The position numbers and the translations under genes are program-made. DNA of 64,000 nucleotides from Myxococcus virescens. Its GTDB lineage: Bacteria; Myxococcota; Myxococcia; Myxococcales; Myxococcaceae. The stretch spans positions 496,001 through 560,000 of the forward strand of contig NZ_FNAJ01000003.1 of the NCBI RefSeq assembly GCF_900101905.1, in the 5' to 3' direction. The first letter of the stretch is position 1, and the number at the start of each line of letters is the position of its first letter. This document shows positions 35,274 to 43,627 of this stretch, piece by piece. Under the pieces are notes generated by a model. It made no database searches. It saw only the letters and a list, made by a program, of their open reading frames with translations, and was not told where the DNA came from.

Positions 35274-36863
35274 GTGACGTCGTTGCGGCAGAAAGCGTTG
35301 AAGCTGGGTGCGCCGTGGCTGTGTGCCGTGGCGGTGGCGTCGAGCGGCGCCGCCGTGGCGGCTCCGCCGGCCAAGGCCCAGACCGCGGCCACGAAGGGCA
35401 CGACGGCCTTCTCCACGGAGACGGTGGTGGAGCGCGCGCGGGCGCTGGCGGCCAGGCCCTACCAGGCACCGCCGAAGTCACTGCCGAAGGCGTACACGCA
35501 GCTCAACTACGACCAGTACCGCGACATCCGCTTCCGTCCGGAGCGCGCGCACTGGCGCGACGCGGGCCTGCCCTTCCAGGTGCAGTTCTTCCACCCGGGC
35601 TTCCTGTTCCAGTCCCCGGTGGTGATGAACGTCGTGGAGGCGGGCCGCTCGCAGCCGCTGCGCTTCTCCCAGGACCTCTTCAGCTACGGCAAGGTCGTCA
35701 ACAAGGCGTCCCTGCCTCGCAGCGGCGTGGACGGCTTCGCGGGCCTGCGCTTCCACCACCCACTCAACCGCCCGGACATCTTCGACGAGCTCGCGGTGTT
35801 CCAGGGCGCCAGCTACTTCCGCTCGCTGGGCCAGGGCAACCTCTACGGCCTCTCCGCGCGTGGCATCGCCATCGACACCGCGCAGCCGAGCCCCGAAGAG
35901 TTCCCGGAGTTTCGAGAGTTCTGGCTGGAGCGCCCGGCCTCTGGCGCGGGCCAGGTGGTGGTGCACGCGCTGATGGACGGCCCGAGCATCACCGGCGCGT
36001 ACCGCTTCACCATCACCCCCGGCTCGAACACGGTGATGGAGGTGCAGGCCACCCTCTTCTCGCGCCGCACCATCGACAACCTGGGCGTGGCGCCGCTCAC
36101 CAGCATGTACCTGTTCGGTGAGAACGACCGCGCGAAGTTCGACGACTTCCGGCCGGAGGTCCACGACTCGGACGGCCTCCTCGTCTGGACCCGGGACGGC
36201 GAGCAGCTGTGGCGCCCGCTGCAGAACCCGCGGCAGGTGCGCACCTCCAGCTTCCGCGCGGAGAACCCGCGCGCCTTCGGCCTGCTCCAGCGCGATACGG
36301 CCTTCCACAACTACGAGGACCTGGAGGCCCGCTACGAGCGCCGCCCCAGCGCGTGGGTGGAGCCCGTGGGCGAGTGGGGCGCCGGCGCGGTGCGGCTGGT
36401 GGAGATTCCGACGCCGGACGAGACGCACGACAACATCGTCGCCTTCTGGGTGCCGGACGCGCCGCTCACCCCGGGCACGCCGCTGCGCGTGGCCTACCGC
36501 CTGCACTGGGGCGCCAGGTCGCCCTGGGAGAACACCGGCGGCGTCGTCACCTCGACGCGCATCACCTCCGCCATCACCCCGGGCATGCCCGTGGGCGAAG
36601 GCGTCACGCCGGCCACGCGCCGGTTCATCCTCGACTTCTCTCGCACCGCCCGCGCCGAGGACGGGCCGGTGGAAGCCGTCATCACCGCGGCCAAGGGCCA
36701 GGTGCTGCGCTCCACCATCCAGCGCCACGAACCTTCCGGGGGTTGGCGCACCACCTTCGAGCTGGAGCCCGAGGGCACCAGTGAACCCATCGAGCTGCGC
36801 GCGTTCCTGCGGCGCGGTTCCGAGACCCTCACCGAGACCTGGAGCTATCTATGGATTCCGTGA
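35274..36863 (+). CDS. opgG: Periplasmic glucan biosynthesis protein OpgG
   Basis: A 529-residue periplasmic protein needed for branching or processing of osmoregulated periplasmic glucans. A signal peptide runs to about VAAPPAKAQ. The beta-sandwich domains carry family motifs: LNYDQYRDIRFRPERAHWRD, FHPGFLFQSPV, VDGFAGLRFHHPLNRPDIFD, then YFRSLGQGNLYGLSARGIAI (start of the substrate cleft), FGENDRAKFDDFRPEVHDSD, and NYEDLEARYERRPSAWVEP. Length and order match MdoG/OpgG. It starts with GTG, with GGAGG 9 bases upstream. The sigma-54 promoter lies about 120 bases upstream. Its stop is overlapped by the next gene by 13 bases, so the operon is tight. Confidence 0.92.
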   Translation: MTSLRQKALKLGAPWLCAVAVASSGAAVAAPPAKAQTAATKGTTAFSTETVVERARALAARPYQAPPKSLPKAYTQLNYDQYRDIRFRPERAHWRDAGLPFQVQFFHPGFLFQSPVVMNVVEAGRSQPLRFSQDLFSYGKVVNKASLPRSGVDGFAGLRFHHPLNRPDIFDELAVFQGASYFRSLGQGNLYGLSARGIAIDTAQPSPEEFPEFREFWLERPASGAGQVVVHALMDGPSITGAYRFTITPGSNTVMEVQATLFSRRTIDNLGVAPLTSMYLFGENDRAKFDDFRPEVHDSDGLLVWTRDGEQLWRPLQNPRQVRTSSFRAENPRAFGLLQRDTAFHNYEDLEARYERRPSAWVEPVGEWGAGAVRLVEIPTPDETHDNIVAFWVPDAPLTPGTPLRVAYRLHWGARSPWENTGGVVTSTRITSAITPGMPVGEGVTPATRRFILDFSRTARAEDGPVEAVITAAKGQVLRSTIQRHEPSGGWRTTFELEPEGTSEPIELRAFLRRGSETLTETWSYLWIP

Positions 36864-37354
36864 CGACGCCGAACACCTGCCCCTCCGTGCCGACCGACTG
36901 GGTCCGCCCGGAGACGTGCGTGGCGCTCGACGCCTTCTTCCAGGGCTTCGGCTTCGAAGCCGCCGAGGACCTGGCCGCGCTGGCCGCCTGGGCGCTGGAG
37001 GGTGTCACCGCGTCCAACGTGAAGCCGCAGGCCGCCGTGGCCCTGGCCCGTGCCCGCATGGAGACGTGGCTGACGCGCGTGCTGGACATGGACGTGGTGG
37101 GCGAGGGCCGGCTGCTGACCCGTGGCCGCGCCGCCTTCGTCCTCAGCGACGGCGCGCGCTTCGGCGCCTCCGTGCTCACCCGGGACGCGGTGCCGCGCGA
37201 GCTGTACCGCGCCCTGCGCGCCGCGGTGCCGGTGCCGACGCCGGCGCAGGTTGCCACGCAGATGCCGGAGCAGCAGCTCGTGCTGTGGCCGCTGGGTGAG
37301 CGCCTGCGCCGCTGGCTTCGCGCCGGACAGCCGGACATGTCCGTCTCCCGCTGA
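36851..37354 (+). CDS. Unknown protein between opgG and opgH
   Basis: A 167-residue protein of no family that I recognise. It is cytosolic by sequence (no leader or membrane helix). It has a Trp/Cys-containing start (CPSVPTDWVRPETCVALDAF), a helical middle (EDLAALAAWALEGVT..., then VALARARMETWLTRVL), a small strand region LLTRGRAAFVLSDGARFGAS, and a basic C-terminus ending PLGERLRRWLRAGQPDMSVSR. It overlaps opgG by 13 bases and ends 29 bases before opgH. The adjacent OpgH lacks the long cytosolic N-terminal domain of the E. coli protein, so this gene could supply a regulatory partner for the glucosyltransferase. That is inference from position. Confidence 0.75.
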   Translation: MDSVTTPNTCPSVPTDWVRPETCVALDAFFQGFGFEAAEDLAALAAWALEGVTASNVKPQAAVALARARMETWLTRVLDMDVVGEGRLLTRGRAAFVLSDGARFGASVLTRDAVPRELYRALRAAVPVPTPAQVATQMPEQQLVLWPLGERLRRWLRAGQPDMSVSR

Positions 37355-37383
37355 CGCAGGCTCCTGCTCCGGGAGATTCCGCC

Positions 37384-39417
37384 ATGCACGCTCATTCGTT
37401 CTCACCGGAGAGCGCCGGCATCCGGCGCCTCTTCGTCCTGGGCCTTGCCGCCGTGTCCACCCTCGCGGGCACGTGGGAGATGCACCGCCTGCTGAGCGCG
37501 CGCGGCACCACCGTCCCCGAAGGCGTGCTGCTGGTGCTCTTCGCCCTGTGCTTCGGGTGGATTGCGCTGTCCTTCTGGACGGCGGTGGCGGGTTTCCTCC
37601 AGCTCGCCGTGAGCAAGCGGCTGCCCGGCCTGCGCTGGCCCACGGCGGAGGAGTCCGCCACGCGGCTCACCTCGCGCACGTCGGTGGTGATGCCGGTCCA
37701 CAACGAGGACCCGGCCTCCGTCTTCGCCAACGTGCAGGCCACCTACGAGTCCGTGGAGGCCACCGGGCAGCTGGACGCCTTCGACTTCTACATCCTCAGC
37801 GACTCCACCCGCCCGGAGGCGTGGATCGCCGAGGAGCTCGCCTGGGCCGACCTGTGCCGCCGCGTGGGTGGCCAGGGACGCATCTTCTACCGGCGCCGCA
37901 CGGACAACACCGGCAAGAAGGCCGGCAACCTCCAGGACTTCTGCGAGCGCTGGGGCCGCCACTACGACTTCACCATCGTGCTGGACGCCGACAGCCTGAT
38001 GGACGGCCGCACGCTGGTGACGATGGCGCGGCTGATGGAGCTCAACCCGCGCGCGGGCATCCTCCAGGCGCCGCCGCTGAACGTGGGCCGCAGCACCCTC
38101 TTCGCCCGGCTGCAGCAGTTCGCCGGGCGCGTCTACGGCCCGGTGGTGGCCGCGGGCGCGGCGGCGTGGCAACTGGGCGAGTCCAACTACTGGGGCCACA
38201 ACGCCATCATCCGCACGGAGGCCTTCATCCAGCACTGCGGCCTGCCGGTGCTCCCCGGCCAGCAGCCCTTCGGTGGCCACATCCTCAGCCACGACTTCGT
38301 GGAGGCCGCGCTGATGCGCCGCGCCGGCTACACCGTGTGGCTGGTGACGGAGCTGGGCGGCAGCTTCGAGCAGCCGCCCCCCAGCCTGCTGGACTACGCG
38401 CAGAGAGACCGCCGCTGGTGCCAGGGCAACCTCCAGCACCTGAGCCTGGTGGCCGCGGGCGGCCTGCACCCCATCAGCCGGGGCCACTTCCTGATGGGCG
38501 TGATGTCCTACGCGGCGTCCCCGCTGTGGCTGCTGTTCCTGATGTCCGGGCTGATTGCCGGCCTCTACGACGGGTGGCTGTCCTTCTCCAACCCGCACCT
38601 GCTGGAGGACCTGGGCCCGGAGGCGCTGGCGTTCGACACCACGGGCGCCGTGCGGCTGTTCTCCGTGTCCATGGCCATGCTGTTCGCGCCCAAGTGCTTC
38701 GGGCTCCTGCTGGCGCTGGCCAGTTCCCAGGACTCGGCGCGCATGGGCGGCCGGATTCGGCTGGTGCTGAGCGTGGCGCTGGAGAGCGTGCTGGCCACGC
38801 TGATGGCGCCGGTGATGATGCTGTTCCAGTCGCACTTCGTCTTCGGCACGCTGCTTGGCTACAAGGTGACGTGGTCCAGCCAGCAACGCGACGACGCCGA
38901 CCTGCCCTGGGCCGAGGCGGCCCGGCGGCATGCCGTTCACACCACCGTGGGCGTGGTGCTGGCGGCGGTGGCGTTCTTCCTGTCGCCCGGGCTGCTGCTG
39001 TGGCTGTCACCCGTCGTGGCCGGCCTGCTGCTGTCCATCCCCCTCTCCGTCTTCACGTCCCGCGCGTCGCTGGGCATCTGGCTGGAGCGGCGCGGGCTGC
39101 TCGTCATCCCCGAGGAGACGGAGCCGCCGCGCGTGTTGGAGCGGGCACAAGAGGTGGCCGAGGAGCACGCGCTGGAGCCGGTGAAGGACGCGGTGGACCA
39201 CGTCATCTCCGATGCCAAGGCGCACGCGCTGCACCTGGCGCTGCTGGAGTCCCAGCCCTCGCCGGCCGCCGTGCCCATGGCCCTGGCCTCCGCGCGGCGC
39301 AAGCTGCTGGGCGACAACGTGGAGCCGCTGTCCCCGCCGGAGAAGACGGCGGTGCTGATGGACGCGCACACGCTGACGGAAGCCCGCGAGCGCCGGCTGA
39401 CGCTCGCGGTCTCCTGA
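37384..39417 (+). CDS. opgH: Glucans biosynthesis glucosyltransferase OpgH
   Basis: A 677-residue inner-membrane GT2 glycosyltransferase that makes and exports the linear beta-glucan backbone from UDP-glucose. TM segments lie near 13-31 and 48-75. The GT2 domain begins SVVMPVHNEDP (100-110), with Asp201-x-Asp203 in VLDADSLMDG, the acceptor motif HDFVEA (303-308), and the Q-x3-RW motif QRDRRWCQGN (340-349). Further TMs follow to about 560. E. coli OpgH is about 847 residues; this one starts almost at the first TM and lacks the N-terminal domain that in E. coli contacts FtsZ. The ATG follows CCGGGAGATTCCGCC. Confidence 0.92.
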   Translation: MHAHSFSPESAGIRRLFVLGLAAVSTLAGTWEMHRLLSARGTTVPEGVLLVLFALCFGWIALSFWTAVAGFLQLAVSKRLPGLRWPTAEESATRLTSRTSVVMPVHNEDPASVFANVQATYESVEATGQLDAFDFYILSDSTRPEAWIAEELAWADLCRRVGGQGRIFYRRRTDNTGKKAGNLQDFCERWGRHYDFTIVLDADSLMDGRTLVTMARLMELNPRAGILQAPPLNVGRSTLFARLQQFAGRVYGPVVAAGAAAWQLGESNYWGHNAIIRTEAFIQHCGLPVLPGQQPFGGHILSHDFVEAALMRRAGYTVWLVTELGGSFEQPPPSLLDYAQRDRRWCQGNLQHLSLVAAGGLHPISRGHFLMGVMSYAASPLWLLFLMSGLIAGLYDGWLSFSNPHLLEDLGPEALAFDTTGAVRLFSVSMAMLFAPKCFGLLLALASSQDSARMGGRIRLVLSVALESVLATLMAPVMMLFQSHFVFGTLLGYKVTWSSQQRDDADLPWAEAARRHAVHTTVGVVLAAVAFFLSPGLLLWLSPVVAGLLLSIPLSVFTSRASLGIWLERRGLLVIPEETEPPRVLERAQEVAEEHALEPVKDAVDHVISDAKAHALHLALLESQPSPAAVPMALASARRKLLGDNVEPLSPPEKTAVLMDAHTLTEARERRLTLAVS

Positions 39418-39429
39418 GCACCCGCGGGA

Positions 39430-40740
39430 CTACGCGAAGAGGCGGCTGAGCACGGCCACCATCTGCGCCACGTCGGTGGCGCAGGCCATCTCCCGGATGG
39501 AGTGCATGGACAGCATGGGGTTGCCCACGTCCACCGTGCGGATGCCGAGCTGGCCCGCGGAGATGGGGCCAATGGTGCTGCCACAGCCCAAATCCGTGCG
39601 GGTGACGAAGTGCTGCGGCGTCACGCCGGCCTCGCGGCACAGCGCCGTGAAGAAGGCCCACGACTCGCCATCCGTGGCGTAGGACTGATTCACGTTCGAC
39701 TTGATGACCGGGCCCGCGCCCATGTGCGGCTGGTGCTTGGGCTCGTGCAGGGACGGATAGTTGGGATGGATGGCGTGCGCCATGTCCGCGCTCACCAGGA
39801 ACGAGTGCGCGATGGCGCGGTGGAACGCGTCCGGCTTGCCGTCCGAGTGCGCCAGCGTCAGGCGCTCCAGCAGCGTGCGCAGGAAGGGTGACGCGGCGCC
39901 CTGCGCGCTGCGGCTGCCCACCTCTTCGTGGTCGAACAGGATGACGCCGCTGGTGGCCTCACGCGACTCGCTGCTGGAGAGCAGCGCGGACAGGCTGGCG
40001 TGACAGCTGGCCAGGTTGTCCAGGCGCGGCGCGTGGAGGAACTCGCCGTGCGCGCCCGAGCGGATGGACGGCTGCAAATCATAGAGGCACAAGTCGTAGC
40101 CGAGGATGTCCCCCGCCTGCGCCTTCACGCCGCCCTTGGCCAACTCCTCCAGCAGCAGCCCCTGCAGCTCCGCGACGCCCGCGCGCTCCAGGCCCAGCAC
40201 CGGCACCATGTGCTCCTGTGCGTTCAGCTTGAGCCCGTCCGAGTTCACCCCACGGTTGAGGTGAATGGCCAGGTTGGGCACGCGCAGCAGCGGCCGGCGG
40301 AAGTCCACCAGGTGCCGCTGGGGGCGGCCCTCCACCATCACCATGACGCGGCCGGCGAGCGACAAGTCCCGGTCCGTCCAGGTGTGCAGCAGCACCCCAC
40401 CGTAAATCTCCACGCCGAGTTGCTGGTAGCCGTTCTTCGTCACCGCCGCGTTCGGCTTCACTCGCAGGTTGGGCGAGTCCGTGTGCGAGCCCACCAGCCG
40501 GAAGCCCGCCCGGTCCACGGGCTGGGTGCCGAGGTGGAAGGCCGCGATGCTCGTGTCGCCGCGGGTGATGAACACGCGCGCGCCCGGCTCCAGCGTCCAG
40601 GGCTCGCGCTCGTCCAACTGGCGGTAGCCCGCCTGCGTCAGACGGCGGGCCGACTCGCGCACCGCGTGGTACGGCGTGGGCGAGGCGTCGATGTACTCGA
40701 GGAGGTCTCCAGCCAGGGCGTCGGTGTCGATGGGGCTCAT
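39430..40740 (-). CDS. M18-family aminopeptidase
   Basis: A 436-residue cytosolic di-zinc metallo-aminopeptidase. Metal and catalytic signatures of family M18 are present: VGSHTDSPNLRVKP, DFRRPLLRVPNLAIHLNR (oligomer contact), HAPRLDNLASCHA (bridging Asp), FDHEEVGSRSAQGA (catalytic Glu-Glu), SADMAHAIHPNYP, and a closing GCGSTIGPISAGQLGIRTVD then PMLSMHSIREM. The family removes acidic or large N-terminal residues from peptides as a dodecameric tetrahedron. Length fits (430-460). The ATG 40740 was used; the frame extends 13 codons upstream without support. It is convergent with opgH, leaving only 12 bases between stops. Confidence 0.92.
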   Translation of the reverse strand: MSPIDTDALAGDLLEYIDASPTPYHAVRESARRLTQAGYRQLDEREPWTLEPGARVFITRGDTSIAAFHLGTQPVDRAGFRLVGSHTDSPNLRVKPNAAVTKNGYQQLGVEIYGGVLLHTWTDRDLSLAGRVMVMVEGRPQRHLVDFRRPLLRVPNLAIHLNRGVNSDGLKLNAQEHMVPVLGLERAGVAELQGLLLEELAKGGVKAQAGDILGYDLCLYDLQPSIRSGAHGEFLHAPRLDNLASCHASLSALLSSSESREATSGVILFDHEEVGSRSAQGAASPFLRTLLERLTLAHSDGKPDAFHRAIAHSFLVSADMAHAIHPNYPSLHEPKHQPHMGAGPVIKSNVNQSYATDGESWAFFTALCREAGVTPQHFVTRTDLGCGSTIGPISAGQLGIRTVDVGNPMLSMHSIREMACATDVAQMVAVLSRLFA

Positions 40741-40796
40741 AGGGCGCCCCAAGCTAACGCCGTCCGGCCCCGCCGCCACTCCCGAAAGTCACCGGC

Positions 40797-41597
40797 CTAC
40801 CGGGCGGGCAGGCGTTTCGCTGGAGGCTGTGCGGGGAGAATGGTGGTCGCGGGCCGGGCCCCCGGGGCCGCATCCAGGAAGGTGCCCAACAGGACCCAGC
40901 GGCGCGAGGTCTCCTCCTTCCCCTTCCGGGCCAGCAGCGGCGTCGTGTAGTGCCAGAAGGGCAGCCGGTACACGGTGATGCCGCCCACGGTGCTGACGGG
41001 GGTCATCTGCGTGAAGTGCCCGTCCTGGGCATAGATGAGGTACTGGTGGTCCACGCCGGGCAGCGTGAGGCTGACGTGCATGTCCACGTAGCCGTCCCGG
41101 GCCTCGGGCTCCTCCGGGTGGTGGTCGTTGTGCGGCCCGGAGTAGTCCCCCGGTCCGTAGCACAGCGCCTGGATGCCCCACTTGCGCCGCAGCGCCCGGC
41201 CCGTCACCGCGGCGGCGAACCCGGCGAAGGTGTCCGAGCGCAGCATGTCCGTCAGCCCCACGGACTCCGCCGCGCGCCACGAGCGGGAGCGGCGGCTCTC
41301 CAGCAGCGCCGTGCTCACCCGCACCGTCTTGGGCAGCAGCTCCATGTAGTTCATCGTCTGCCCGGAGATGGAGTCCGCTGGAATCGGATCCTCCATGGGC
41401 ACCATCGTCTCGCGCATCGCCGCGTCCAACGCATCGCGGCATGCGGCGGCACGGCGTGGGTCGATGACACCTTGCAGTGACACGAAGGGACGCGCCGGGT
41501 CGAGCAGCGCGCCCACCACGTCACGCTCCTTGCCGTCGAGGATGCGGCGACCCCGGGGGGTCAGCCAGTCAGCGAACTCTTTGGGAAAGGCCTTCAT
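40797..41597 (-). CDS. 2OG-Fe(II) oxygenase-like protein
   Basis: A 266-residue cytosolic protein. Putative iron ligands are His156-x-Asp158 in YSGPHNDHHPEE and His216 in LPFWHYTTPL. Arg233 in SRRWVLLGTF, about 17 residues later, is placed to bind 2-oxoglutarate. The strands between read MHVSLTLPGVDHQYLIYAQ and GGITVYRLPFWHY, as expected for a double-stranded beta-helix. The N-terminal 130 residues are helical, with RRAAACRDALDAAMRETMVP. The substrate is unknown. It is distinct from the other oxygenase-like protein in this window. The ATG 41597 sits in a divergent gap of 88 bases from the next gene. Confidence 0.6.
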   Translation of the reverse strand: MKAFPKEFADWLTPRGRRILDGKERDVVGALLDPARPFVSLQGVIDPRRAAACRDALDAAMRETMVPMEDPIPADSISGQTMNYMELLPKTVRVSTALLESRRSRSWRAAESVGLTDMLRSDTFAGFAAAVTGRALRRKWGIQALCYGPGDYSGPHNDHHPEEPEARDGYVDMHVSLTLPGVDHQYLIYAQDGHFTQMTPVSTVGGITVYRLPFWHYTTPLLARKGKEETSRRWVLLGTFLDAAPGARPATTILPAQPPAKRLPAR

Positions 41598-41685
41598 TGC
41601 GGTGGAACATATCGCCCCACGCAACCTTTACAGCTGTCTTGCGATAATCACCGACAAGCTGATTTTTCCCGGAGCCCCCCAGGCC

Positions 41686-42411
41686 ATGTCCCGCATCGAC
41701 AGCCGCCCCCGCGTCATCTCGAACCCCACCACCGCGCCTGCGCGGGCCCAGCCGGCGGCTCAGCAGGCGGCCAACGTGGCCCGGGCCACCGCCGTGGGTC
41801 ACACGCAGGTGAACTCCTTCGAGGGCGCGGCCCGGGCCCGTCCGGCCGCGGCGGCCCAGCCGATTCCCGGTGCGTGGCGCGGCGGTCCGGACACCGAGGT
41901 GGGCAAGGCGGTGCAGTCCATCGTCTCGCGGCTCCAGTCGAACCCCGACGCGAACAACATCACCATCAAGGGTGACACCGCGGCCAGCCTGTTCAGCCGG
42001 GCCATCCTCGACAGCAAGCACGTGACGAACGAGCAGCTCATCGCCATGGCGAACGTGTCGCTGGACCAGCTCGCCAGCGACGAGAAGACCAAGGCGAAGG
42101 TCTACAAGAAGGTCCCGAACGTGCGCGACCTGCCGGTGCACAAGTTCACGGTGGCGATGATGTCCGCCGCGACGGGCATCGACCCGCAGAAGCTGTCCGA
42201 GGCCGTGCCGGACCTGGGCCTGACGGGCGCCCCCAACACGCCGCTGCTCTACGCGGCCAAGGGCGAGGGCATGCAGCGCTCCACCGCGCTGCACGACTTC
42301 ACCGACTACCTGCGCGGCGCCGGCATCAAGGGCCTGAACAAGGCCGTGTGGGGCGTGGAGAACCGCGTCCTCTCCGCCATCGTCTCCGCCGTGGGCGGCG
42401 GCCGGTACTGA
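41686..42411 (+). CDS. Hypothetical protein, low-complexity N-terminus and helical C-terminus
   Basis: A 241-residue protein of no family that I recognise. Residues 1-60 are low-complexity (Ala/Pro/Gln/Arg). From about 65 a compact helical domain follows: TEVGKAVQSIVSRLQSNPDA, LFSRAILDSKHVTNEQLIAM, KVPNVRDLPVHKFTVAMMSA, and a C-terminal ALHDFTDYLRGAGIKGLNKA ending VSAVGGGRY. There is no leader or membrane segment. The ATG has a GGAG stretch about 12 bases upstream. A strong terminator follows 30 bases downstream, so it is a single-gene transcript. Codon use is like its neighbours. Confidence 0.75.
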   Translation: MSRIDSRPRVISNPTTAPARAQPAAQQAANVARATAVGHTQVNSFEGAARARPAAAAQPIPGAWRGGPDTEVGKAVQSIVSRLQSNPDANNITIKGDTAASLFSRAILDSKHVTNEQLIAMANVSLDQLASDEKTKAKVYKKVPNVRDLPVHKFTVAMMSAATGIDPQKLSEAVPDLGLTGAPNTPLLYAAKGEGMQRSTALHDFTDYLRGAGIKGLNKAVWGVENRVLSAIVSAVGGGRY

Positions 42412-42440
42412 GCACCGCCACCGCGTCGCGGTGAGCACCG

Positions 42441-42482
42441 GGGCCGGGTCCTCCTTCGCGGAGGCCCGGCCCTTCGCCTTTC
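42441..42482 (+). terminator. Rho-independent terminator
   Basis: Arms GGGCCGGGTCCTCC (42441-42454) and GGAGGCCCGGCCC (42460-42472) pair with one bulged T around TTCGC, then TTCGCCTTT follows. The hairpin ends the hypothetical gene's transcript. Both the loop and the tail echo the fusA terminator. Confidence 0.8.
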
Positions 42483-42584
42483 AAGCGCGCCCTGCCCCAC
42501 GGCCTGGCTCGCGCGGCCGGGCCGCATCGAAGCGCTCCGCCAGAGCCGCGTGAGCAATCCCCGGCAGCGGGTGCGCCCCAACCT

Positions 42585-43526
42585 TCAGCCGCTTCGCCCC
42601 GTTTCCTCTTGGATGCGCTGCCGGGCCGCCTCCAGCCGCTTCGCGCGCACCTTGCCAGCGACGCCCAGCAGCACGCGGTCCCGAGCCCAGCGCTCTCGTG
42701 TGATGGCATCCGTGGCGGCCCAGAGGGGTTCGCACCGCTCCAGCACCGCGCGCTTGGTGAGCGCCAGCCCTCCGCCCAGGGCCACGTGCGTGGACGCCGC
42801 CGTCGGGTCCGACTGGGACAGGCCCCGCATCATCACCGCCAGGGCGGACAGCTCCTCGCGCACGTCGTCCGGCCAGCCGCTGCGGCGCCCGACCTGGAGC
42901 AGCCAGCCCAGCATCGCGAGCTGGACGTGGCAGTCTTCCACGGTGCGGAAGGGCTTGAGGTAGCGCGCGTAACCGTCTCCCAGAAGCACGTCCCCCGAGG
43001 CGACCGCCACGTCCTCCAGGGACAGCTCCGCGTGGGGAACCTCGGGGATGAAGGGCAACTCCGGGAGCGCGCTCAGCCGCACACCGGGCCGCTTCGCGTC
43101 CACCGCCACCATGCGCAGGCGGTTGCGGCCCTGGGCGTCCTGCCCCTCCGACGCCACCACCAGCAGCAGCTCCGCGCGCGTGCCCAGGGTGACGAACGTC
43201 TTGGTGCCTGACAAGCGTGGGCCCGCGCCGGTATCCGTCAGCCGCGTCTCGATGGCATTGGGATGCGCGCCACCCGGCTCCGTGGCACAGAGCGCGATGG
43301 TCCGCTCCGCCGGGAGCTCCGGAAACAGGCGCCGGTGCGCGGCGTGGTAGCCAGAAGCGAAGGCGAACCCCAACCTGTCGGCGACGAAGCCCCCGGCCAG
43401 CGCCAGGTCCGCGGGCGAGGAGAAGCGGGAGGACAGCCCCAGGTGCTGGCGCCACCAGGCGTCGACGGAATCGAGGACCTGGGGCTCGGCGGGTGCGGTG
43501 AGCAGGAAGTGGAGGACGTCGTTCAC
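42585..43526 (-). CDS. Short acyl-CoA dehydrogenase-like flavoprotein
   Basis: A 313-residue protein resembling acyl-CoA dehydrogenases, which are normally about 380 residues. The middle beta domain is clear: ERTIALCATEPGGAHPNAIE, TRLTDTGAGPRLSGTKTFVT and LGTRAELLLVVASEGQ, the FAD/substrate-binding strand region (A-TEP..GS-like, LSG.K.fvT.g). The N-terminal helices are short. The C-terminal four-helix domain is reduced to RTVEDCHVQLAMLGWLLQVG and the closing Arg/Ala helix, so the usual catalytic Glu is not evident. It may be a divergent or non-enzymatic member. The start is GTG with no clear ribosome binding site. A further open frame reaches 42481 in another register, so a late frameshift is possible. 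Confidence 0.7.
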   Translation of the reverse strand: MNDVLHFLLTAPAEPQVLDSVDAWWRQHLGLSSRFSSPADLALAGGFVADRLGFAFASGYHAAHRRLFPELPAERTIALCATEPGGAHPNAIETRLTDTGAGPRLSGTKTFVTLGTRAELLLVVASEGQDAQGRNRLRMVAVDAKRPGVRLSALPELPFIPEVPHAELSLEDVAVASGDVLLGDGYARYLKPFRTVEDCHVQLAMLGWLLQVGRRSGWPDDVREELSALAVMMRGLSQSDPTAASTHVALGGGLALTKRAVLERCEPLWAATDAITRERWARDRVLLGVAGKVRAKRLEAARQRIQEETGRSG

Positions 43527-43627
43527 GGGGGGAGTCTATTGGCGACCCTCACCAGCGCGTCCACCCGTTCTTGCATGAAGGGTCGAGCAGCCACCGCTCC
43601 CTCCCCCCAGGACTCCTCAGGGCTGTC

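Noticed and set aside
37122-39449. A 775-codon + strand frame overlapping opgH in another register
   Set aside because: OpgH has all glycosyltransferase motifs in its own frame; this one is Arg/Ala/Gly-rich without any.
42481-43455. A second - strand frame over the acyl-CoA-dehydrogenase-like gene, possibly its true C-terminus
   Set aside because: The only protein-like part is the last 40 codons; a frameshift could explain it, but there is not enough to call a gene.
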